From contig JAHEBH010000009.1 of the NCBI GenBank assembly GCA_024642335.1, positions 1 through 62,136 on the forward strand: a stretch of DNA of 62,136 nucleotides, read 5' to 3'. The DNA comes from Erythrobacter sp. (lineage in GTDB: Bacteria; Pseudomonadota; Alphaproteobacteria; Sphingomonadales; Sphingomonadaceae). The notes beneath the pieces were generated by a model, which did no database searches, was not told where the DNA came from, and was given only the letters and a program-made list of their open reading frames with translations. A program made the translations under genes and the position numbers. Shown in pieces: positions 44,817-53,435 of this stretch; position 1 is the stretch's first letter; each line of letters starts with the position of its first letter.

Positions 44817-45767
44817 TTACTGGATTGGTCTTTGGGGTGCACTTGAGGTTGTAGGAACGTTGTTGGGGCTGGGCGCAGTGCCGGCAGTATTGGGCGCGCG
44901 CGGCGAATCCGCCGTGGCGCCGGCCGCGTTGCCGTTGTCATCCCCGCCGCTCAGGATTGCGCCCAGCGCTACTGCACCCACCGCTACCGGGATGAGCGTT
45001 TCGAGGAAACTGCCACCTTCTGCTGCCCGGGCGACTTCTGGTGCGAGTTCGTCCTGCAACTTGGACAAGCCGCTGTCGGAAATGCGGAATGGCCCGATCG
45101 GGGCTGCACCATCATAGGGAATATAGGCAGCAAGGCCCGGCTGATCGAGAACCACGGTCACACCGGCACCTTCGACTTCGACAAGCCCCGGCGCGAGACC
45201 GCCCCGCGTTGCCACGCCCGGGCCGCGCAGGACGGTCAGCGTTGCTTCATCCTTCTCGCTGCGGGTCCGTCCGACGGCATCCTCGTCCTTGGCGATTTTT
45301 TCCGCTTCTTCGCCAACCAGAATGTCGACAGCCGTGCCGCGAATGCCGATGCGGCCTGAAGGCGTGGTGATCTGGCCGCTGTTGCCTTCATCCTGGCTGC
45401 CGGAGAAGAAGCGCAGCGCACCTTTCAGGAAGGTGGCGAATACGGATCGGCCCGCTTCCGGGTCATAGACGAAGCTGTCTATCCGCACGCTCGAGCGCGC
45501 ACCGATACCGAAGGTCGACCGGTCGAGCAGCAGTATCTGCAATTGCGATCGCCGACTGGTTTCGATGAGGTCGCCCCAGGCGATCCGCTCGCGGCGGGCG
45601 ATCTCGCGTTTTTCGCCATTGTCGCCTTCGGTGATTTCGACGGTGCCCACGATGGTGGCGGCATTGCCGACCTCGACCCGCTGGGCAGCGACCGGCGTGG
45701 CGTAGAGCGCGGAGCCGAGCATGGTGCTGGCGGCAAGGGCGGAGGTGAAGCGGTTAGGCTGGCGCAT
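44817..45767 (-). CDS. FecR-domain exported protein
   Basis: The 316-residue product has a signal peptide ending near 'TPVAAQR'. The FecR domain occupies residues 35-150: 'GDLIETSRRSQLQILLLDRSTFGIG' and 'QITTPSGRIGIRGTAVDI'. The C-terminal part has a hydrophobic segment near 265 and a Pro/Ser-rich tail. No sigma factor gene is nearby, so it is not a classical sigma regulator; stand-alone FecR proteins next to CHASE2 cyclases are a recurrent arrangement, and it may bind an envelope ligand sensed by that cyclase. GGGGAGGAG precedes the start, within the end of the upstream TPR gene. Confidence 0.88.
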   Translation of the reverse strand: MRQPNRFTSALAASTMLGSALYATPVAAQRVEVGNAATIVGTVEITEGDNGEKREIARRERIAWGDLIETSRRSQLQILLLDRSTFGIGARSSVRIDSFVYDPEAGRSVFATFLKGALRFFSGSQDEGNSGQITTPSGRIGIRGTAVDILVGEEAEKIAKDEDAVGRTRSEKDEATLTVLRGPGVATRGGLAPGLVEVEGAGVTVVLDQPGLAAYIPYDGAAPIGPFRISDSGLSKLQDELAPEVARAAEGGSFLETLIPVAVGAVALGAILSGGDDNGNAAGATADSPRAPNTAGTAPSPNNVPTTSSAPQRPIQ

Positions 45768-45770
45768 GGC

Positions 45771-46154
45771 TTAATTCTCCTCCCCGCCACTGCCGATGCA
45801 GCGGGCGCGGGCATCTTCGATCAGCTCCTCGCCGAATTCACGCTTCTTGAATTTGTCGATCTCGACCAGGCCGCCTTGCTTGTCATCGATATCGCACAGG
45901 TAAATCGCATGGATCAGCCGCGCTTCCGCCGATTTGGGAAACAGCGCGAGCACGCGCTCCAGCGTGGCTAGCGCTTCGAGGTACTGTCCGTTGTCCGCCT
46001 GTGCGCGCGCGGCAGCTATGCCGGAAGTCTCGTCGACCGTGGCATCGGACAAGTCATCGAGTTCTTCCAGCGTCTCTGCAAAGGCAGGTGCTGCAACCAG
46101 TCCGCCTCCCAGCAGCAAGGCGCCAATGCATGTCTTGATGGTCCGTCCGGTCAT
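45771..46154 (-). CDS. Small exported TPR-like protein
   Basis: The ATG at 46154 (GGAGGGG upstream) is chosen over a longer frame to 46403, whose extra N-terminus has no signal or coding look. The 127-residue product has a signal peptide ending 'APAFAET', then a short helical region with one TPR-like hairpin ('AAARAQADNGQYLEALATLERVLAL' followed by 'PKSAEARLIHAIYLCDID'). It is probably periplasmic and, three bases upstream of the FecR gene, should be made with it. Confidence 0.72.
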   Translation of the reverse strand: MTGRTIKTCIGALLLGGGLVAAPAFAETLEELDDLSDATVDETSGIAAARAQADNGQYLEALATLERVLALFPKSAEARLIHAIYLCDIDDKQGGLVEIDKFKKREFGEELIEDARARCIGSGGEEN

Positions 46155-46333
46155 GTCCTGTCCCCTCCAACTGCCCGCGAGTATGTCACAGACAGGTTCT
46201 GCCCCGCAAGACAGGCCTCTTGCCCGATTTTGGTAACTCCGCATTTTGTGGCAGATTGCGAGCGGGCGCGGACGATTGACTCGCGCCAGGGCTTTTCGGG
46301 TAAACCTCGTTCGAAGTGGGATGGGTCGTTTTG

Positions 46334-47002
46334 ATGTTTGAACTGGGCGATAAAGCCAATCTGCTTGCCAATGCGGCGGCTCTCCTGCTGGTCCTGTCGG
46401 CACTGGCCGGAGGCAGCAGGACGTTGCATTCCCTCGGCATGGCTGCCGGCCTTCTCGGGGCCATCTTCTTCACCGCGTCGGACATGCAGGTCGCGGCGAT
46501 CTGGGCTGTCGTCTTTACCCTCGCCAATGTGGCGAAACTGGCCCAGATCATCCACGAGACACGCCGCAGTTTCATGACGGAAGAGCAACGCGCACTTATC
46601 GAAGATGTCCTGATGGTCATGGCGACGCCGCAGCAGCGCCAACTGCTGAAGATCATCAGCTGGCGCGACACCAAGCCTGGCGAGGTCCTGATGTGGCAAG
46701 GGCAGCAATCTCCGCCGCTTGTCTATATCGCCAGCGGGCTTGCCGACATTGAACATGACGGTACCCGCCTTGGCGAATGCCGTGCGGGCGAGTTCCTGGG
46801 GGAAATGAGCCTTATTTCCGGTGAACGCGCCACTGCAACCGTTACTGTCTCCCAAGCAGCGCGTATCGCCATGTTCGACCGCAAGGAATTGCTGCAACTG
46901 TCCTCCGAGCTGCCTGAGCTATCGCTCTCGCTCGACCATGCGTTCAACCGGGGCCTGACAGAAAAGCTTCATCGTATGAACAAGGAACGCAGCGAGGCGT
47001 AG
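46334..47002 (+). CDS. Membrane protein with cyclic-nucleotide-binding domain
   Basis: Translation probably begins at ATG 46334 (222 residues); a GTG at 46316 would add six. Three hydrophobic helices span residues 8-75 ('LLANAAALLLVLSALAGG', 'GMAAGLLGAIFFTASD', 'VAAIWAVVFTLANVA'). Residues 95-205 form a CRP-type cyclic nucleotide-binding domain: 'PGEVLMWQGQQSPPLVYIASG', 'RAGEFLGEMSLISGERATATV' with the phosphate-binding 'GEMSL...RATAT' cassette. There is no helix-turn-helix, so it is not a transcription factor. The arrangement recalls Popeye-domain proteins, i.e. a membrane cAMP sensor. The CHASE2 adenylate cyclase is 1.5 kb away. Confidence 0.87.
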   Translation: MFELGDKANLLANAAALLLVLSALAGGSRTLHSLGMAAGLLGAIFFTASDMQVAAIWAVVFTLANVAKLAQIIHETRRSFMTEEQRALIEDVLMVMATPQQRQLLKIISWRDTKPGEVLMWQGQQSPPLVYIASGLADIEHDGTRLGECRAGEFLGEMSLISGERATATVTVSQAARIAMFDRKELLQLSSELPELSLSLDHAFNRGLTEKLHRMNKERSEA

Positions 47003-47025
47003 GGGACTGGCGGAGGCAGCAAGCC

Positions 47026-47739
47026 TCAGTTGACGCGCACGATCACCACGGTGAGATTGTCAGGTGCCCCGCGTTCCAGCACGGTACTGACAATCTCCTC
47101 GCTCGCCTGCATGGGATTGCGGGTAAGCACCCTCTTCATGATGTCGTCGGCCGACATGACTCTGGTGACGCCGTCGCTGGCCAGTACAAAGAAATCTCCA
47201 GATGCCGCATCGCCTGTCACACAATCGATATCGACTTCCCGGGATACACCGATCGCCCGGGTGATGACGTTTGCGCTGGGATGGCTTTCGGCCTCGTCTT
47301 CGGTGATCATGCCGGCCTTGACGAGGTCGTTGACCAGGCTGTGATCGCGGGTGAGCTGTTCGATCTGGCGATTGCGGATGCGATAGGCCCGGCTGTCCCC
47401 TGCCCAGAAGCAGCCATAGCTGCCGCCCGCGATGGAGAGACCGACAATGGTGCTGCCGATTGTGCGGTTCGTCATGTCCGACTTGGCGAACATGTACAAT
47501 TGCTCGTTGACTGCCTCCAGCGACTGGATTGCAGCCTGTGTCATCGCCTGGCTGGTGGACTGGCGCACCAGCTTGCCCAATCCCTCGACGATCGCCGCAC
47601 TGGCGCGATCGCCTTGCTCATGCCCCCCCATTCCGTCAGCCACGGCCCACAGGCCGATATCGGTTCGATCCAGCAGAGAGTCCTCGTTCAGCTTGCGGCG
47701 CAGCCCGATATGCGTTTGTACGGCGCACTGAAACTGCAT
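47026..47739 (-). CDS. PP2C-family Ser/Thr phosphatase
   Basis: AAGGAGA precedes the ATG at 47739; the product has 237 residues, the length of bacterial PppA/Stp phosphatases. All metal-site motifs are present: 'RKLNEDSLL', 'AVADGMGGHEQGDRAS', 'CFWAGDSRAYRIRN', 'VLASDGVTRV' and 'GAPDNLTVVIV'. It should dephosphorylate Ser/Thr residues, most likely on the divergently encoded kinase and its targets; the two starts are 103 bases apart and share a promoter region. Confidence 0.94.
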   Translation of the reverse strand: MQFQCAVQTHIGLRRKLNEDSLLDRTDIGLWAVADGMGGHEQGDRASAAIVEGLGKLVRQSTSQAMTQAAIQSLEAVNEQLYMFAKSDMTNRTIGSTIVGLSIAGGSYGCFWAGDSRAYRIRNRQIEQLTRDHSLVNDLVKAGMITEDEAESHPSANVITRAIGVSREVDIDCVTGDAASGDFFVLASDGVTRVMSADDIMKRVLTRNPMQASEEIVSTVLERGAPDNLTVVIVRVN

Positions 47740-47842
47740 TGTGATCTCTCCTTGTTGTGCGCAAATCAAAGCAGGACTGGAAATCTGTGATCGATCATGC
47801 AAGTCTGTTGCACCGCAATATCCGGTGGGGGCAAATTTCACA

Positions 47843-50248
47843 ATGTCCAAGGCATACAGCAACAAGGCGCTCCCCAGCGGGACGATCCTGCGAGAGTGGG
47901 AGCTTGAGGAGGTTCTTGGCGTTGGCGGCTTTGGAATCGTCTACAGGGCCCGCGGCATATATTTCAACGAACTTGTTGCAATAAAAGAATATTTTCCCAG
48001 CGCGATCAGCGAACGGGTTGAAGATGCGACCGTGGTTCCGGTCGATTCCGATGCGGAAGAAGTGCATGCGCTGGGCCTCAAGAAATTCGTGGAGGAGGCG
48101 AAGCTGCTGTGGAATCTTTCCACTCCATCGCGCCATCCCAACATCGTCAGCGTCCGCAGCCTGTTCGAAGTACATGGCACCGCCTACATGGTCATGGATT
48201 TCGAGGACGGCACTTCGCTCTCCAAGCTGCTCAAGAACGGCGTCAAGTTCAACGAAGCATCGCTGAAGGAGATGATCATCCCGATGGCGCAGGGGCTGGA
48301 GCGCGCGCACCGGGTGGGCGTGCTCCATCGCGACATCAAGCCGCCCAATATCATCCTCAACGATTCTGGCCGTTCGGTGTTGATCGATTTCGGATCGGCG
48401 CGCTTTGAGTCGGGTGAAGCCACCAGCACCACGGTGACGTTCCACACGCCGCCCTACGCTGCGATCGAACAATATGTGAAGACCTTCAAGCAGGGGCCGT
48501 GGACCGATATCTACGCACTCGGCGTGGTGCTTTACGAATGCGTCACCGGCACCAAGCCGCTCGAAGTCCTTGAACGCATGCACGGCAATGCCGGGGCCCC
48601 GCTGGCCGAAGGCAATTGGCCCGGCTTCAGCAAGTCGTTCCTGGCAGCGATCGACGCGGCGATGCTGGTGCGTCCCGAAGACCGGCCCCAATCGATTGCC
48701 GAATGGCTGCCGATGCTGGAGGACTCCAAAGCCGCCCCCGCCCCTGTCGCCGACCTGGATTTCGACGAGGATGCGACGCGCATCATGACCTATGATGCGG
48801 CTGCAAAAGGCATTGTTCCCGTCGCGCCGCCTCCACCCGGTTTCAGCTCCGGAGAGCCTGCGGCCACAAGGGTGCCGAGCGATCCCAAGGAGGCGCAGTT
48901 CAAGGGCGCCGGTGGCGAAACCAACGCGGGCAGGAAGAAGGACAAGGCTCCCGAACCTCCTGTATCCAAGCAAGCAGAGACTCCCGAAACTGCCAAACAA
49001 GCAGCGGACCAGGACACTCAAGCGGCCGCTCCCGAAACCGTGTCGGACAAGTCCGCTGAAAAAGAATCAAAGGCCGACAAGGACAAGGCTGCAACGCCTG
49101 CAGCCAAGGCAGCACCCAAACCCAAGGGCAAGCAGGAGAGCAAGAAAGTTGCGCTTCCTTCGCTTCCCAAGGGCAAGAACGCCAGGCTGGCGATCATGGG
49201 CGGTGTGGCCCTCGTCGCCGTTGCCGGCGGATGGCTGGTGCTGGGAGGCGGAAGCGCCGATGAAACGGAAGAGGTTTCCACGGAGTTGGCCGGCGAACTC
49301 GACAGGCAAGGGCTGGCTGCCCTCGTCACCTCGTTTTCCGCACTCTCTGCCGATGCAACGGCACTGGAGGTAGGCCGCGAGATCCTTGAGGCTTTGGACG
49401 CCAGGGTCGCCGTGCTGGAGGAGGACGCCTCGCAGTTGGCAGGTCTGGCAGAGGATGCCGATGACACGGAGCTGTCCGACAAGATCAAGCAGTCCTCCAT
49501 CGCTGCCGCGGCGGAGTTTACGGCCGCCTTGGCAGAGGCCGGGCAGCAGCAGGTCACCAGGGCTTTTCGCACCTATCCCTGGGCCAATCCTGCAGCTACC
49601 GGGCAGACGAGGACGCCGGCCCAGCGGCAGGCAGCAGAAAGGCTGAATGCTGCACTGGAAGCCTTGCAACGCGCAAATGCCGCAGCAGGAGAAACGGACA
49701 ATCCGACAGTGGCGCTTGCCGAAGCCCGCAATGCGCTGGAGCAATACGGCAAACTGCAGACGGAAGTTGCCGGACTGCCTGCACCCACTCTAACAGCGCC
49801 ATCGTCAACGCCGTCGGCGGCGGCAGAGGCCCGGACCGAGGCTGTGGCGCCTGGTCAAGTTATCGCATCTCCGGCATCGCCACTCGCCACATCGACAACT
49901 GCAGCGCCTTCTGCCGCGGCGCAGGACACGCGGCCCATGACTGCTACCCAGCGCCGTGACATTGCGCGGTTGATCGATCGGGCGGATGACCTGGCGCAAG
50001 AGGTGATCCGCCTTGAAAGGCGGGACCGACCGGGCAGTGGTGCTTCGGAGGAGGAACAGCAAGCTTACAGGATCCGCCAGGCAGACGCGCAAACGGCGCG
50101 GGAGTACCAGGGCTATCTGCAGACGCTCGAAGCCTCACTTCCCAATGTGAACAGCAGGTCCGAAGCTGACCGCATGATCCGGCAGGTCAACGAGACGCAC
50201 GGCTATTTGCAGGTCTTGTATAACCGGTCCAGCGCAACGCTGCGTTAG
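47843..50248 (+). CDS. Transmembrane Ser/Thr protein kinase
   Basis: The ATG at 47843 gives 801 residues; the open frame extends further upstream but into the divergent promoter region. The kinase domain covers residues 20-290: 'GVGGFGIVYRA' (P-loop), Lys48 in 'VAIKEYF', 'LHRDIKPPNII' (Asp164), 'LIDFGSAR' (Asp182) and 'TPPYAAIEQY' for the APE region. A Lys/Ala/Pro-rich linker (about 340-445) leads to one membrane helix at about 449-470, then a periplasmic helical domain with coiled-coil character and a Pro/Ala/Ser-rich stretch. Periplasmic input or anchoring is likely. A 14-base gap separates it from the channel-like gene. Confidence 0.93.
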   Translation: MSKAYSNKALPSGTILREWELEEVLGVGGFGIVYRARGIYFNELVAIKEYFPSAISERVEDATVVPVDSDAEEVHALGLKKFVEEAKLLWNLSTPSRHPNIVSVRSLFEVHGTAYMVMDFEDGTSLSKLLKNGVKFNEASLKEMIIPMAQGLERAHRVGVLHRDIKPPNIILNDSGRSVLIDFGSARFESGEATSTTVTFHTPPYAAIEQYVKTFKQGPWTDIYALGVVLYECVTGTKPLEVLERMHGNAGAPLAEGNWPGFSKSFLAAIDAAMLVRPEDRPQSIAEWLPMLEDSKAAPAPVADLDFDEDATRIMTYDAAAKGIVPVAPPPPGFSSGEPAATRVPSDPKEAQFKGAGGETNAGRKKDKAPEPPVSKQAETPETAKQAADQDTQAAAPETVSDKSAEKESKADKDKAATPAAKAAPKPKGKQESKKVALPSLPKGKNARLAIMGGVALVAVAGGWLVLGGGSADETEEVSTELAGELDRQGLAALVTSFSALSADATALEVGREILEALDARVAVLEEDASQLAGLAEDADDTELSDKIKQSSIAAAAEFTAALAEAGQQQVTRAFRTYPWANPAATGQTRTPAQRQAAERLNAALEALQRANAAAGETDNPTVALAEARNALEQYGKLQTEVAGLPAPTLTAPSSTPSAAAEARTEAVAPGQVIASPASPLATSTTAAPSAAAQDTRPMTATQRRDIARLIDRADDLAQEVIRLERRDRPGSGASEEEQQAYRIRQADAQTAREYQGYLQTLEASLPNVNSRSEADRMIRQVNETHGYLQVLYNRSSATLR

Positions 50249-50262
50249 AAAGGCAAGAGCAG

Positions 50263-50709
50263 ATGGTTGCATCCCTGTTGACCTGTGCCTTGCTGGTTTC
50301 GGCGTGTCTCTGGCTGCATTCCCTCGTCTTGCGTCGCCTGTGGTCATTGACGAAGCTTACAATCAAGCGACCGATGCTCACAATCCTGTTCACACTGTTC
50401 GGCCTGCACCTGTTCGAGGTGCTGCTCTATGCGATTGCGATCTCATTTCACGAATATGCCGGATTTGGCTGGCTGGCCGGCGCTGTCGATCAATCGTCCA
50501 ACTGGTTTGCCGATCAGTTCTATTTCTCGATCGCCTCCTACACCACGCTGGGGATTGGTGATATCCTCCCACACGGTTCCTTGCGTCTGATTTCGGGTGT
50601 CGAGGCGCTTAACGGGCTGATACTCATCGCGTGGAGCGCGTCCTTCACCTACCTGGTGATGGAGCGATTTTGGGGCATGGCCCATCTCGCCAACGATGAG
50701 CAGGGTTAG
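50263..50709 (+). CDS. Small potassium-channel-like membrane protein
   Basis: The 148-residue product has three hydrophobic segments: residues 3-24, 40-62 and 108-132. Between the last two is a pore-loop-like segment 'FSIASYTTLGIGDILP', which resembles the K+ channel filter TTVGYGD with Val-Gly-Tyr replaced by Leu-Gly-Ile. It therefore looks like an Ion_trans_2-type two-helix channel subunit, though the altered filter may change selectivity. It is co-directional with the kinase and overlaps the 3' end of the SLOG-SLATT gene by four bases on the opposite strand. Confidence 0.72.
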   Translation: MVASLLTCALLVSACLWLHSLVLRRLWSLTKLTIKRPMLTILFTLFGLHLFEVLLYAIAISFHEYAGFGWLAGAVDQSSNWFADQFYFSIASYTTLGIGDILPHGSLRLISGVEALNGLILIAWSASFTYLVMERFWGMAHLANDEQG

Positions 50710-52496
50710 GCAGGAACCTCCAGCGACTTCTCGCTGTAGCTCACCGTCCATAAGTTGAGGTCGGCAAGGATGACTCTCGTCGTCTGTTCCAGCACCTTTG
50801 CCAGCTCCTCGGGGTTGTCGAGCGCTTCAAGGCGGCCAAGTTCGAACTCGAGCTTTTCTGCAGTGATCAGCGATCGGCTGGCTGTCAAAAGATGCTCCCC
50901 GTGGCCACGCATGCCAAAGATTGCTGCGCCCAATGCCGGGAAACCCGCCGTGACGAAAATGAAAGGATAGGTGAGCTTGGCGAGCATCTCACCATCCACG
51001 ATATAGATGAACAGGTACAGGATGCAGGAAGCGATCACGGCGCTGATCAGGAACGTACCGGTTTCATGTAGCATGTGGTCGAGATGGCGCATTCTGTGCG
51101 CATTTACCCGATGATAGGATGCCTGGTCGGAGATCTGGTCCCTGATCACGCTTTGGGCGAGGGCCTTTGTCCTTTCAACCGACATGAAGCCGACCGGACA
51201 GCGCATTTCGCGCCAGATCGCCGCGCAATACCAACTGGTCCAGTCGGCGCTGACCTCACCTTCTATCGAGTGTGAAGCGCTCTCGCTGCGGAACGGCGGG
51301 CCGGCAAGGCCGGTTTGCTTGAGATATTCCAGCAGGCGCAGGGATTCCGCCAGATGCCTGTATTGAAGCCAGCGCCGGTGCCAATCGCCGTTGCGGCCGG
51401 CGGACGTGTTCAGATACAACAGCCCGATCGTCGCCAGCTCGATCATTACCAGGAAGACCTTGATGCCGGGGAAGATCAGGCCGAACAATGCGACTAGCAC
51501 CGCGAGTGCGGACAGGAAGTAGTTCGTGACGTGCCCGCTGCGGAAGAGCTGGGCATAACGGATCGCCAGAAAGTTGGCCCAGGCATAAGCCAGGTCGCGC
51601 GGGTCGAGGTCCCTTGCGCCCGGCAGTTTTTCGGCAATCGCCAGGGTGGACGTGAGATCGCTCGAAACGGGAGCCTGGCGCCACGGTTTCGCCGGCAGTT
51701 TCTTGACCCGCAGCAGCGACAGCAGCAACGGATACTCGATCCGCCAGTTGGTCGTCTTCTCCTCCTCTGCCAGATATTCGAGGAGCTGCTCGCGCTCTGT
51801 GCTGGTGGAAGGCGCAAGCTGGTTTTCGATCAGCGACACGTAGTCATCCGGCCCGCAGAAGTGGGCAATTTCCGGTTCTACCGCATCGCCGCCTACCAGC
51901 AGCCTGACCGGATCGATTGTCTTCTGTTCGCGATTGATGGGGATGTGGAGCACCGGCACCCCTGCACGAAGCGCGAGGTCCACGATATGCGCAGTCCCGC
52001 CAGGCCCATTGCCTTCGCCGCCATCCCATACGGCAACCAAAACGTCGGCAGCTGCGATCACCGCCTTGCCGACCGTGAGATAGGCTTCCTGTTCCCTTTC
52101 GCGCGATCCCGGCAGGCAGAAAACCTCGTCTGAGTCCTTCAGCAGGAGACGGAACTGGGCATATTCCTCACCTTCGGCAAAGTCCTTGGCATATTCGTAG
52201 GAGCCGAAGGGCAACAGGGCGCGGATCTCGTATTCCTCTGCCCGGGCGCTGGTGGCAGCCATCTGGTCCGCTCCGGAGGCGAGCGGCGTGTGCAGGCGCA
52301 GGACCACAGGCGTCCGGTCGAACCATGGTTGCTTGCTGGCCGCCAGCGCCCCAACTCCTTTGCGCAGCAGGTGAAATACTTCGTCCAGCTTTTGCCCCAG
52401 GGGTTCGAGACAGTCCTCCGGTATGCCATTCAACCGGTGACCGGTGATGCCGACATTCAGCGTCAGTCGGGGGAGGGGTGGGTGTAGCCCGATCAA
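50706..52496 (-). CDS. SLOG-like sensor fused to SLATT-like membrane effector domain
   Basis: The start is a TTG at 52496 with TGAGG upstream; 596 residues. Residues 10-210 look like a SLOG (LOG-like Rossmann) domain: 'LNVGITGHRLNG' at strand 1, 'TPLASGADQMAA', 'ADVLVAVWDGGEGNGPGGTAHIV' and 'GVPVLHIPI'. The second half has two helix pairs near 330-375 and 485-535 and the motif 'WLQYRHLAESLRLLEYL', which is typical of SLATT/DUF4231 proteins. SLOG domains are thought to bind or process nucleotide-derived ligands and SLATT domains to be pore-forming effectors in conflict systems. It follows the TIR-FHA gene by 12 bases. Confidence 0.77.
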   Translation of the reverse strand: MIGLHPPLPRLTLNVGITGHRLNGIPEDCLEPLGQKLDEVFHLLRKGVGALAASKQPWFDRTPVVLRLHTPLASGADQMAATSARAEEYEIRALLPFGSYEYAKDFAEGEEYAQFRLLLKDSDEVFCLPGSREREQEAYLTVGKAVIAAADVLVAVWDGGEGNGPGGTAHIVDLALRAGVPVLHIPINREQKTIDPVRLLVGGDAVEPEIAHFCGPDDYVSLIENQLAPSTSTEREQLLEYLAEEEKTTNWRIEYPLLLSLLRVKKLPAKPWRQAPVSSDLTSTLAIAEKLPGARDLDPRDLAYAWANFLAIRYAQLFRSGHVTNYFLSALAVLVALFGLIFPGIKVFLVMIELATIGLLYLNTSAGRNGDWHRRWLQYRHLAESLRLLEYLKQTGLAGPPFRSESASHSIEGEVSADWTSWYCAAIWREMRCPVGFMSVERTKALAQSVIRDQISDQASYHRVNAHRMRHLDHMLHETGTFLISAVIASCILYLFIYIVDGEMLAKLTYPFIFVTAGFPALGAAIFGMRGHGEHLLTASRSLITAEKLEFELGRLEALDNPEELAKVLEQTTRVILADLNLWTVSYSEKSLEVPA

Positions 52497-52508
52497 TGAA
52501 GTCGTACC

Positions 52509-53375
52509 TCAGACTTCGGCACGTGTGAGGATCTGGTGCACCAGTTCGGACTCGCCCAGCTTGAGAATGGAGCCGACAGGAAGCGGTGTCACAGCCACAA
52601 CCCTGTCGTTATCGATGAAAGTACCATTGGTGGAATTGAGATCGGTGACGTAAAGTTCGTCTCCCACCAGCTCGACCTTGCAGTGGCTGCGGGAAATCAG
52701 CGGGTCTGCCACGATGATCTCTGCCGGTGAGGCCCTGCCGATCTTCGCCCCGGCGATACCGATCGGAAAGTTTATATCCTGATCTCCACCCCGCGACCAC
52801 GCCAGGCAATGCACAGGTTCGGTCTCGAAGCTCGCGACGTCACTGGACCGGACAAAGATCTGGGTAGGATTGTACTCCTCGTCGTCGAAGCTGTTTGCCT
52901 CCTGCACTGGTGCCGGAGTTTGTGTGTGAGAGGATGCGGTGGCCGGTGGCATCGACGATGCGCCAGACGTGTCTTGGGCCTTGCCGGTAAGCCGGCGCAG
53001 ATCGCTCACAAAGATTTTCCATACCTGGTCCGATCCCTCACCGCTCCAGTGCGACAGATCAACCGTGTGCGTCAGTTCGAAGATGATCGGCCTTTCGCAA
53101 GGCTCGATGATGGCGGGAATAAGCTTTCCGCGCCGGTCGGCAATGGTCGCCTCAGCGCGCACCCAGCGCGAAGAGACGGACCGGGGAGACCACAATACGA
53201 CAACGGCGGTGGCAGAGCGTAGCTCTGCCTCGATCACCTCGTCGAAAGTCTCGCCAGAGTGGAGCGCATCATCCCACCAGACGACGAATCCTTCCTGCTG
53301 CAGCGCTTCGGCGAATTGCCGCGCCCTGTTCCTGTCCTGGCTACTGTAGGAAATGAAAATGTCTGATCCCGACAA
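52509..53375 (-). CDS. TIR-FHA domain protein
   Basis: TTG at 53375 is the only possible start in this frame; 288 residues. Residues 4-130 form a TIR domain: 'DIFISYSSQDRNRARQ', 'GFVVWWDD', and 'SRWVRAEA' with Glu75 in the position of the catalytic Glu of TIR NAD+ hydrolases. A Ser/Thr/Pro-rich linker (about 132-170) precedes an FHA domain at about 203-285: 'KIGRASPAEI', 'ISRSHCKV' and 'DLNSTNGTFIDN', with all phosphothreonine-binding residues (Arg214, Ser230, Asn250). The FHA should dock to phosphorylated proteins, most simply substrates of the nearby kinase. The linker could itself be phosphorylated. Effector activity is inferred from the family. Confidence 0.92.
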   Translation of the reverse strand: MSGSDIFISYSSQDRNRARQFAEALQQEGFVVWWDDALHSGETFDEVIEAELRSATAVVVLWSPRSVSSRWVRAEATIADRRGKLIPAIIEPCERPIIFELTHTVDLSHWSGEGSDQVWKIFVSDLRRLTGKAQDTSGASSMPPATASSHTQTPAPVQEANSFDDEEYNPTQIFVRSSDVASFETEPVHCLAWSRGGDQDINFPIGIAGAKIGRASPAEIIVADPLISRSHCKVELVGDELYVTDLNSTNGTFIDNDRVVAVTPLPVGSILKLGESELVHQILTRAEV

Positions 53376-53398
53376 CTCGAACCCCCGGTGTACCGTAA

Positions 53399-53417
53399 GT
53401 CACCTTCTGCAAGTGAC
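53399..53417. promoter_or_regulatory. Short dyad just upstream of the TIR-FHA gene
   Basis: GTCACCTT (53399-53406) and AAGTGAC (53411-53417) form an imperfect palindrome about 24 bases before the TIR-FHA start. It may be an operator or a leader hairpin. The rest of 53376-53653 has no convincing gene; it also holds the terminator listed next. Confidence 0.3.
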
Positions 53418-53435
53418 CCTAACTCCTCGCGCTAC

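Noticed and set aside
44817-45767. Classical FecR sigma-regulator system
   Set aside because: No extracytoplasmic sigma factor or FecA-type receptor is adjacent; the context is a CHASE2 cyclase instead.
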